Assembly (NCBI GenBank): GCA_017622255.1 | Contig: JAGARL010000119.1 | Span: 1 to 12,421 of the forward strand | Direction: 5' to 3' | Origin: Methanocorpusculum sp. | GTDB taxonomy: Archaea > Halobacteriota > Methanomicrobia > Methanomicrobiales > Methanocorpusculaceae | Length of the DNA: 12,421 nucleotides | Part shown: positions 1-5,020 of the stretch, piece by piece | Numbering within the stretch: position 1 is the stretch's first letter | Layout: every line of letters starts with the position of its first letter | Position numbers and translations under genes: made by a program | The notes under the pieces: generated by a model | What the model saw: the letters and a program-made list of their open reading frames with translations, nothing else | Databases searched by the model: none | What the model was told of the DNA's origin: nothing

Positions 1-561
1 CTCATCTACTTCTATGATTTCCCGGGAAAACGCGGTGTAATCAACCTTGTTCAGACCTTATACGCTCTGCCGACCGTAATTGTGGGTCTTGTAGTGTATC
101 TGCTGATTTCTCACTCCGGCCCCCTCGGATTTCTGGATCTGCTCTACACCACCAAGGCGATGACCATCGCGCAGGTAATTCTGGTTTCTCCCTTAATTAT
201 CGGATTTACCATTTCCGCTTTAACCGGACTTGACCGCGACATGAAAAATACGGTATTGGGCTTAAACGCTCCGGCGTACCGTGCAATGCTGACATTGGTT
301 CGCGAAGCAAAGTTCGCGATTCTCTCTGCTGTTGTTCTTGCCTTCGGCAGAGCAATCGCTGAGGTTGGCGCTGTCATGATGGTCGGCGGAAATATCCGGC
401 ACTTCACACGGACGCTGACAACTGCCATCAGCTTAAACACGTCAATGGGTGAGTTCTCTGTTTCCATCGCACTTGGAATCATCCTTCTTGGAATCGCATT
501 AATCGTCAATCTGGGTGTCAACGTCCTGCAGTATCGCGGAATGAGGGTAAAAGATGACTAA
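1..561 (+). CDS. tupB: Tungstate/molybdate ABC transporter permease, TupB-like (5' end outside window)
   Basis: Integral membrane subunit of an ABC importer for tungstate (or molybdate). The frame is open from base 1, so the start and first membrane segments lie upstream; 186 residues are visible. Hydrophobic stretches (for example around VIVGLVVYLL and SIALGIILLGIALIV) are separated by the cytoplasmic coupling loop with the EAA-like sequence FGRAIAEVGAVMMVGGNI. That sequence is very characteristic of TupB permeases and contacts the ATPase. The stop overlaps the start of the ATPase gene by 8 bp (ATGACTAA), so the two are translationally coupled. Family assignment as TupB rather than ModB/WtpB rests on the EVGAVMMVGGN segment. 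Actual metal specificity cannot be read from the permease, but the neighbouring pterin cofactor genes support W/Mo. Confidence 0.85.
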   Translation, partial: LIYFYDFPGKRGVINLVQTLYALPTVIVGLVVYLLISHSGPLGFLDLLYTTKAMTIAQVILVSPLIIGFTISALTGLDRDMKNTVLGLNAPAYRAMLTLVREAKFAILSAVVLAFGRAIAEVGAVMMVGGNIRHFTRTLTTAISLNTSMGEFSVSIALGIILLGIALIVNLGVNVLQYRGMRVKDD

Positions 562-1591
562 CACTGTTCTTGAAACGGAAAATCTCACAAAGGCATACGG
601 AAACAAAGAGGTCCTGCATCCAACCTCGTTTTCCGTTGTCAAAGGAGAGATTCTGGCTGTCATTGGACCGTCTGGTGCCGGCAAAAGTACTCTGCTTCGC
701 CTGCTTGACGGCCTCGAATCACCTACTGCAGGAACCATTCGTATCTTCGGAGAACCGTTTGTTCGCGCTTCCCGCAAAAAGATTCGCAGCCGCATGGGAA
801 TTCTCTTCCAGAAAACCGTTCTCTTTGACCGGTCGGTTGTAGACAATATCGCACTTGGACTGTCCTACCGCAGAATTCCTCGTGCAGAGCAGAAACGCCG
901 TGCACAGGAAACTCTCGCCAAACTTGGCATGAGCGAGTATGCGACTCGCAGCGCCCGCACGTTATCCGGTGGAGAAGGCCAGCGGGTATCCTTTGCCCGT
1001 ATTCTGGTTACCCGGCCGGAGCTTCTCTTCCTGGATGAGCCTACCGCAAACTTAGATCCGCTCGCTGCAAAAGATGTGGAAGAGATGATTCTTCAGGAAA
1101 ATGCCGAAAACGGCACCACCATCATCATCAACACGCATGATCAGATACAGGCACAGCGTCTGGCAGACCGTGTTGCTGTCATCCTCGACGGCAGTATCGT
1201 ACAGATAGGAACTCCGGATGAAATCTGGTATCATCCGGCGACTGCTTCTGTTGCGCGCTTTGTCGGATTCCAGAATATCTTTATCGGAAGTGCTAACGAC
1301 GGCAGTGTATCCTTTGGCGGCATCGTACTCCCTGCGCCCGCTGACAGGAAGGGCTTAGTCTCCGTTATGATTCGTGCTGAAGATATTATTATCACGAAAA
1401 ACACATCAGGTATTCCCGGAATCATCCGTTCTCTCTCCCGACGCGGTGCTTTTGTTGAAATGTATGTTGACTGCGGTCAGGAATTCTTCCTTCGAATCCC
1501 CTTCAAAGAACATGATTCGTCTCTATCTGTCGGAGACTCAGTCTCGCTTTCCTGGGATGAACAGGCAGTCGTTATTGGAGGCAACGAGTAA
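554..1591 (+). CDS. tupC: Tungstate/molybdate ABC transporter ATP-binding protein, TupC-like
   Basis: Cytoplasmic ATPase energising the permease encoded just upstream. In 345 residues it shows Walker A GPSGAGKST (38-46), a Q-loop glutamine at about 86, the signature LSGGEGQR (137-144), Walker B LLFLDEP (157-163) and an H-loop histidine in NTHD (195). A C-terminal segment of about 80-100 residues resembles the TOBE-type regulatory domain of oxyanion transporters, which in related ATPases can bind the oxyanion and feed back on transport. The signature has G where LSGGQQQR/LSGGEQQR is usual; the Gly-Gly core and Arg are intact, so activity is expected. The start is fixed by the 8-bp overlap with the permease stop and the N-terminal LETENLTKAYG typical of the family. 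Confidence 0.88.
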   Translation: MTNTVLETENLTKAYGNKEVLHPTSFSVVKGEILAVIGPSGAGKSTLLRLLDGLESPTAGTIRIFGEPFVRASRKKIRSRMGILFQKTVLFDRSVVDNIALGLSYRRIPRAEQKRRAQETLAKLGMSEYATRSARTLSGGEGQRVSFARILVTRPELLFLDEPTANLDPLAAKDVEEMILQENAENGTTIIINTHDQIQAQRLADRVAVILDGSIVQIGTPDEIWYHPATASVARFVGFQNIFIGSANDGSVSFGGIVLPAPADRKGLVSVMIRAEDIIITKNTSGIPGIIRSLSRRGAFVEMYVDCGQEFFLRIPFKEHDSSLSVGDSVSLSWDEQAVVIGGNE

Positions 1592-1631
1592 CAACCCTCA
1601 TTACATTTGAAAACAAATCTGTTCTCATAGA

Positions 1632-1976
1632 ATGGATGCCGTCTTATCTGAGGAAAATATTTTTGCGTGTGCCAGAACGCTGATTCTGGAAGACGGAGAA
1701 TTGTCCCTGCAAGTCTCTGCCGCCGGTATCAAAGTTCGTTTCCCAACCACACGCCGGATAGCGGAGCATATGGATGTCCCGCACTACTATGTTCTCCCTT
1801 ATTTTGCTGGTCTTGAAACTCAGGGATTTTTAACCCGGACTGAACGTGTCGGAATCTTTACCACTCCTGCCGGGACCCGCCGGCTCTTCTCCGGAATGTC
1901 TGAAGATGAACTTGCCCGTGTCAAATCCGTCTGCGGCAACGATCTCTTCCGCCTCATTCTTGCGGCTGGAAAATAA
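1632..1976 (+). CDS. Small winged-helix DNA-binding protein, candidate regulator
   Basis: A 114-residue soluble protein with no recognised family name. Residues about 38-88 fit a winged helix-turn-helix: TTRRIAEHMDVPHYYV as helix-turn-helix, LETQGFLTRTERVGIFTTPAG as the end of the recognition helix and the beta wing, and GTRRLF entering a last helix. The C-terminal part, about residues 90-114, is helical and could dimerise. It lies 40 bp after tupC in the same direction. No strong ribosome binding site precedes the ATG, so it could be co-transcribed with tupBC or have its own weak promoter; a short ATTTG/CAAAT inverted repeat lies at 1605-1618. Position beside a W/Mo transporter makes a metal-responsive or cofactor-responsive regulator plausible, but this is inference. 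No separate molybdate-binding (TOBE/Mop) domain is visible, unlike full-length ModE. Confidence 0.65.
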   Translation: MDAVLSEENIFACARTLILEDGELSLQVSAAGIKVRFPTTRRIAEHMDVPHYYVLPYFAGLETQGFLTRTERVGIFTTPAGTRRLFSGMSEDELARVKSVCGNDLFRLILAAGK

Positions 1977-1997
1977 TCCCTTTTCCTGCCCAAAATA

Positions 1998-2005
1998 CTT
2001 ATATT
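1998..2005 (+). promoter_or_regulatory. TATA box of mobB
   Basis: CTTATATT matches an archaeal TATA element. A transcript start about 22-27 bp downstream would fall at about 2022-2030, just ahead of the ATG at 2032, giving a very short leader. This position argues against the upstream in-frame ATG at 2017 as translation start. Confidence 0.5.
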
Positions 2006-2031
2006 CAAAGTTCCATATGTTACTGGAACTT

Positions 2032-2457
2032 ATGCGGCTCATCAACATTGTAGGTCATTCAAACTCCGGAAAAACAACGCTGATAGTCCGCCTTATCCCC
2101 ATGCTCAGAGAGTTCGGAAGGGTTGCCTCTCTAAAGCAGCTCGGCTGTCACTCCTTCAATCTCCCGCAGGGAAAAGATACCACCAGACACTTTGAAGCAG
2201 GAGCAGAATGCGCGGCTGGTATCGACTCGGAAAAATGCGTGGTCTCACTACAGGGAAGCAATCTCTTTAGTATCCTGGACTACTACCACTGGCTGGGAAT
2301 TGATTATGTCGTCATTGAGGGATTCAAAGAATACCACTTCCCCTGTGCGGTAATTGGTGATTTCAAAACCCAGTACGAAGTCCTAAACAACCCTTCGGCA
2401 AAAGATATCTGCTACAATCTTGATAGATTTGCCGAGTACGAACCGCACCACAAATAA
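2032..2457 (+). CDS. mobB: Molybdopterin-guanine dinucleotide biosynthesis protein MobB
   Basis: P-loop GTP-binding protein linked to conversion of Mo/W-molybdopterin to the dinucleotide form that formylmethanofuran dehydrogenase uses. The 141 residues begin MRLINIVGHSNSGKTT, with the P-loop GHSNSGKT at 8-15. The family segments LKQLGCHSFNLPQGKDT (about 34-50), RHFEAGA and DYVVIEGFK (about 91-99) follow. An in-frame frame extends upstream, and an alternative ATG lies at 2017 (MLLELMRL). The ATG at 2032 is preferred because the P-loop then starts where it does in MobB proteins and because of the TATA position. It is slightly short for the family (often 150-170 residues) but ends cleanly before a T7 tract. 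In bacteria MobA is the essential nucleotidyltransferase and MobB is accessory; no mobA is visible here. Confidence 0.85.
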   Translation: MRLINIVGHSNSGKTTLIVRLIPMLREFGRVASLKQLGCHSFNLPQGKDTTRHFEAGAECAAGIDSEKCVVSLQGSNLFSILDYYHWLGIDYVVIEGFKEYHFPCAVIGDFKTQYEVLNNPSAKDICYNLDRFAEYEPHHK

Positions 2458-2458
2458 C

Positions 2459-2467
2459 TCTTTTTTT
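2459..2467 (+). terminator. U-tract terminator after mobB
   Basis: The mobB stop is followed immediately by CTC and a run of seven T on the coding strand. Archaeal RNA polymerase terminates on such oligo-U tracts without needing a hairpin. It separates mobB from the long non-coding region before fwdD. Confidence 0.5.
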
Positions 2468-2551
2468 CCTGACTTTTTCATCAGAAATCAATTATATTCA
2501 TTTTACACAAACCCACTCATATTCATCATGAGTAAAACACACATAATTGAT

Positions 2552-2563
2552 AACCAATTGGTT
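2552..2563. repeat. Perfect 12-bp palindrome AACCAATTGGTT
   Basis: A perfect dyad, extended with one mismatch to GAT..GTC on the flanks (about 2549-2566). It lies upstream of the fwd promoter in an AT-rich non-coding stretch. Its 8-bp core CCAATTGG recurs upstream of moeA at 10478-10485. Symmetry of this size is typical of dimeric regulator operators; binding is inference. Confidence 0.45.
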
Positions 2564-2578
2564 GTCATAATGACGATT

Positions 2579-2620
2579 AGTATTTCAGATGTTAATTTAT
2601 GCGCGTCTGAAAGAAATACT
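2579..2620. repeat. Imperfect inverted repeat, 42 bp
   Basis: AGTATTT (2579-2585) is complementary to AAATACT (2614-2620), and the adjoining CAGA (2586-2589) to TCTG (2606-2609), leaving a 4-nt AAAG bulge on the right arm. Alternatively TTTCAGA (2583-2589) pairs with TCTGAAA (2606-2612). The right-arm AAATAC is repeated 10 bp later at 2624-2629, itself facing GTATTT at 2633-2638. Function unknown; operator or relic element. Confidence 0.4.
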
Positions 2621-2678
2621 CGTAAATACACGGTATTTCAACAAATCTCTTTTTAGTAAACCAATGTTAATTAACCTG

Positions 2679-2697
2679 CTGACATTTGCATTGTCAG
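2679..2697. repeat. Inverted repeat CTGACA-N7-TGTCAG
   Basis: Six-base arms at 2679-2684 and 2692-2697, centred about 75 bp upstream of the putative fwd TATA box and just after the palindrome GTTAATTAAC (2666-2675). Candidate protein-binding site; no direct evidence of function. Confidence 0.35.
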
Positions 2698-2735
2698 TGT
2701 CGTCCATATCTCCTGAAAAATAGTTTATGTCAACC

Positions 2736-2750
2736 ATGTTTGTTAAACAT
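2736..2750. repeat. Inverted repeat ATGTTT-GTT-AAACAT before the fwd promoter
   Basis: A perfect dyad with 6-bp arms and 3-bp spacer ending 14 bp before the putative TATA box. This is where an archaeal activator, or a repressor blocking TBP/TFB entry, would bind. A role in fwd control is inferred from position only. Confidence 0.4.
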
Positions 2751-2764
2751 AGCCCCGTCCGAAT

Positions 2765-2772
2765 CTTTATAT
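2765..2772 (+). promoter_or_regulatory. Putative promoter (TATA box) of the fwd leader
   Basis: CTTTATAT is a good archaeal TATA element, with expected transcription start at about 2790-2800. A CCGCTT (2776-2781) / AAGCGG (2810-2815) inverted repeat with internal ACTATA direct repeats spans the expected start and could be an operator. A weaker TATA-like TAATATT at 3223-3229 could serve a short fwdD transcript starting near 3250. The two possibilities differ in whether the long structured region is part of the fwd mRNA. Confidence 0.45.
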
Positions 2773-2794
2773 CTCCCGCTTCAAAACTATAGTA

Positions 2795-3222
2795 TTGACT
2801 ATACGCGTCAAGCGGTAGTTCTGTATCCGAGTGCGAAGCTTGGAACAGTCATCACATGAACATGGGATTCGCATTATCTCCAGTAATGCAGATGTCAATT
2901 CCGCACTAGCAGGGAATCCTGCTACAGGGAGGTGCGGTATTGCACAGTTCCGTCGACATGCAGATGTGCTGATCGATTGTAAATGTCGGAAGTATCAACG
3001 GTGAAATAGACAGCCTCGAACGGGAAGTGAGTTATTTGTCTTTTCTTGTTGAAAAAAGTATCGACAGTCGTCAGACGGCCCCGGCAGGGTTTTCCCTGCT
3101 TCGGGTTTGCCGTTTCGGGAAAAAATGGCATCCTCTATACAAGGTATCCCGCGACTGTCCGGTCAAAACAAGAAAAATGTGATGGTATCCCTGTCCCCGC
3201 CGGAATCGGCTTCTTTTTTTCG
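2795..3222 (+). ncRNA. Candidate structured RNA: long 5' leader of fwdDBAC or separate ncRNA
   Basis: No convincing gene is present, but the + strand is rich in compensable helices. In the 5' part, TAGCAGG-GAAT-CCTGCTA (2907-2924) is a perfect 7-bp hairpin inside a CCGCAC/GTGCGG clamp (2901-2906/2932-2937). TTC(CGT)CGACAT pairs with ATGTCGGAA across 2948-2991. In the 3' part, 3041-3050 pairs perfectly with 3167-3176 and 3063-3070 with 3152-3159. These enclose a 15-bp bulged hairpin (3075-3113) and a helix 3116-3120/3147-3151, making a three-way junction. A GCCG-GAAT-CGGC hairpin with a T-tract ends the element at 3199-3220. I saw none of the conserved sequences of RNase P RNA or SRP RNA. Regulatory function is inference. 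Confidence 0.5.
3199..3220 (+). terminator. Hairpin plus T-tract inside the fwd upstream region
   Basis: GCCG (3199-3202), loop GAAT and CGGC (3207-3210) form a 4-bp GC hairpin followed by TTCTTTTTTT. It is oriented toward fwdD, 77 bp before its start codon. It would either end an independent small RNA or act as an attenuator of the leader. Hairpin stability alone is modest, but U-tracts suffice in archaea. Confidence 0.5.
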
Positions 3223-3282
3223 TAATATTCCTTCTACAGTCCTTATGCACCCGGAGAAATCTCCAAAATAATTCTCGAGAAA

Positions 3283-3289
3283 GAGGAGA
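3283..3289 (+). promoter_or_regulatory. Ribosome binding site fixing the TTG start of fwdD
   Basis: GAGGAGA lies 7-8 nt before TTG at 3297, an ideal spacing, and supports the non-ATG start. Upstream, GGAGA (3253-3257) faces TCTCC (3260-3264). The TCTCC could instead pair with the ribosome binding site, so the site may be switchable. Confidence 0.6.
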
Positions 3290-3296
3290 AAAGACA

Positions 3297-3695
3297 TTGA
3301 CAAGTATAACTGTAAACCTGATTTCCGGAAGAACCATCCAGCAGGGTGTCTCCATGGAAGCAGGAAAGGAAAAAGAGGATTACATGAAATCCTGCGGTAT
3401 CATCGAGCTTGATGCCGCCGATATCGCTGCCCTCGGCATCTGGAAGAACAGCAATGTTCGTGTCTCCAGCGAGTTCGGCAGTGTAATCGTCAAAGCCATT
3501 GAAACCACGCAGGGTCCGCACCCGGGTCTTGCATGGATCCCCATGGGCCCATGGGCAAACATGGTTGTTGACACCAACACCTACTCTACCGGTATGCCGA
3601 CCTTCAAAGGAACCAAGGTCACCGTCGAACCGGCAGAGGACGAGAAAGTCTTAAGTTCCATTGAACTTGTGCTTACTGCATGCGGAGAGGAGTAA
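3297..3695 (+). CDS. fwdD: Formylmethanofuran dehydrogenase subunit D
   Basis: Small subunit of formylmethanofuran dehydrogenase. It carries the molybdopterin-dinucleotide-binding domain that in related oxidoreductases is the C-terminal part of the catalytic chain and here complements FwdB in holding the bis-pterin W/Mo cofactor. The 132 residues show SITVNLISGRTIQQG at the N-terminus, and the double-psi beta-barrel features GIWKNSNVRVSSEFG, then TTQGPHPGLAWIPMGPWAN and a terminal KGTKVTVEP strand. The TTG start is preferred over ATG 3354 because the latter would remove the conserved LISGRT strand and because GAGGAG sits 8 nt before TTG. First gene of fwdDBAC; fwdB begins 5 nt after its stop. 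Length is normal for the family. Confidence 0.92.
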   Translation: MTSITVNLISGRTIQQGVSMEAGKEKEDYMKSCGIIELDAADIAALGIWKNSNVRVSSEFGSVIVKAIETTQGPHPGLAWIPMGPWANMVVDTNTYSTGMPTFKGTKVTVEPAEDEKVLSSIELVLTACGEE

Positions 3696-3700
3696 ACAGT

Positions 3701-5020
3701 ATGACAAAACTTGTAACAGACGTAATCTGCCCGTTCTGCGGAACTCTTTGCGATGATATCATCGTCAAAGTAAGTGACGACGGCAAGCAGATTCTCGAAG
3801 TTGAGAACGCCTGCGCAATCGGTGCAGAGAAGTTCCTCCACGCCCAGTCCCCGGACAGAATCACCCGTCCGCGTATGAAGCAGGAGAACGGCGAGTGGAA
3901 AGAAGTAACCTACGAAGAGGCTGCAAAGTACACTGCAAAGATTCTCTGCGATGCAAAGAAGCCGCTCATGTACGGCTGGTCCTCCACCTCCTGTGAGGCA
4001 CAGAGCACCGGACACATGATCGCAGAAAAAGTCGGCGGAATTGTTGACAACACTGCAACCGTTTGTCACGGTCCGTCCTTAATTGCTGTCCACGATGTTG
4101 GTATCCCATCCTGTACCTTAGGAGAGGTTAAGAACCGTGCAGACCGCATTGTCTTCTGGGGATGCAACCCGGCACACGCACACCCGCGTCACATGTCCAG
4201 ATACTCTATCTTCCCGCGCGGTTTCTTCACGGTTAAGGGACAGAAGAGCAGAAAGATCATCGTTGTTGACCCGAGACCGACTGACACTGCATCCCTTGCA
4301 GACATGCACGTTCAGGTTGAGCAGGGACGCGACTACGAACTTCTCGATGCACTCCGTGTTGCATTCAAGGGCGAAGAACTTCCGGACATGATTGCCGGTG
4401 TCCCGAAAGAGAAGGTCTATGAACTCGCTGAACTCTTAAAGGAGGGACGTTTCGTCACTATCTTCTTCGGAATGGGTGTCACCCACTCTCTTGGAAAGAA
4501 CCACAACATCGACATCGCAATCGCTGTCACCGCAGACTTAAACAAGTACACCAAAGCATCCATTATTCCAATGCGCGGTCACTACAATGTTACCGGATCC
4601 GGTCAGGTTCTTGGATGGCAGTTCGGTTTCCCGTTCTGTGTTGACTTATCTCGCGGATTTGCACGCTACAACCCTGGAGAAACCAGTTCCAACGATCTTC
4701 TCCAGCGCGGTGAAGTTGATGCATCCTTCGTTATCGGCAGTGATCCGGGATCCCACTTCCCGTTCAAGTCGGTTAAGAAGATCTACGACCTCCCGTCTGT
4801 CTGTATCGACCCGCACATGACCCCGACTGCAGCAGTTTCCAAGTGCCACGTCCCGGTCGCTCTTGTCGGTATTGAGGTTGCAGGTTCCTGCTACCGTATG
4901 GACAACGTTCCAATCGAATCCCGCAAGGTTGTCGACGCACCGGAAGGCATGCTTACCGATGCAGAGTTCCTTGAGATGGTATTAGAAGAAGTCAACAAAA
5001 TCAAGGGAGCAGCAGCATAA
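3701..5020 (+). CDS. fwdB: Formylmethanofuran dehydrogenase subunit B (catalytic, pterin and [4Fe-4S])
   Basis: Catalytic subunit that reduces CO2 to formate at the bis-pterin W/Mo site. The formate is then passed to FwdA for condensation with methanofuran. In 439 residues the N-terminal cluster ligands are C10, C13, C17 and C38 (CPFCGTLC...NACAIG). The metal-ligand cysteine is C122 in ATVCHGPSLIAVHD, encoded by TGT, so this is the cysteine form and not selenocysteine. Later segments WGCNPAHAHPRHM and VVDPRPTDTA contact the cofactor. An in-frame ATG exists at 3680, but ATG 3701 is preferred: GGAGAGGAG lies 8 nt before it and the protein then starts MTKLVTDVICPFC as expected. Its TAA shares one base with the fwdA ATG (TAATG). 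Fwd (W) versus Fmd (Mo) type cannot be settled from sequence alone. Confidence 0.95.
   Translation: MTKLVTDVICPFCGTLCDDIIVKVSDDGKQILEVENACAIGAEKFLHAQSPDRITRPRMKQENGEWKEVTYEEAAKYTAKILCDAKKPLMYGWSSTSCEAQSTGHMIAEKVGGIVDNTATVCHGPSLIAVHDVGIPSCTLGEVKNRADRIVFWGCNPAHAHPRHMSRYSIFPRGFFTVKGQKSRKIIVVDPRPTDTASLADMHVQVEQGRDYELLDALRVAFKGEELPDMIAGVPKEKVYELAELLKEGRFVTIFFGMGVTHSLGKNHNIDIAIAVTADLNKYTKASIIPMRGHYNVTGSGQVLGWQFGFPFCVDLSRGFARYNPGETSSNDLLQRGEVDASFVIGSDPGSHFPFKSVKKIYDLPSVCIDPHMTPTAAVSKCHVPVALVGIEVAGSCYRMDNVPIESRKVVDAPEGMLTDAEFLEMVLEEVNKIKGAAA

Noticed and set aside
2420..2656. 78-codon open frame overlapping the mobB 3' end and the following spacer
   Set aside because: AT-rich, overlaps a real gene, no ribosome binding site, no recognisable protein features, and crosses inverted repeats and a T7 terminator.
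2820..3240. RNase P RNA or SRP (7S) RNA
   Set aside because: I looked on both strands for the conserved GAGGAAAGUCC, ACAGAA and SRP helix-8 type sequences and did not find them.
2450..3300. CRISPR array or tRNA gene in the long spacer
   Set aside because: No regularly spaced direct repeats and no cloverleaf with TTCRANY-type T-arm were seen.
2922..3521. Minus-strand open frames of 69-94 codons opposite the fwd leader and fwdD
   Set aside because: They mirror the self-complementary leader and the fwdD coding strand, show no start signals or family motifs, and are best explained as shadows.
4064..4066. Selenocysteine at the FwdB metal-ligand position
   Set aside because: The codon is TGT (cysteine), with no in-frame TGA in fwdB.
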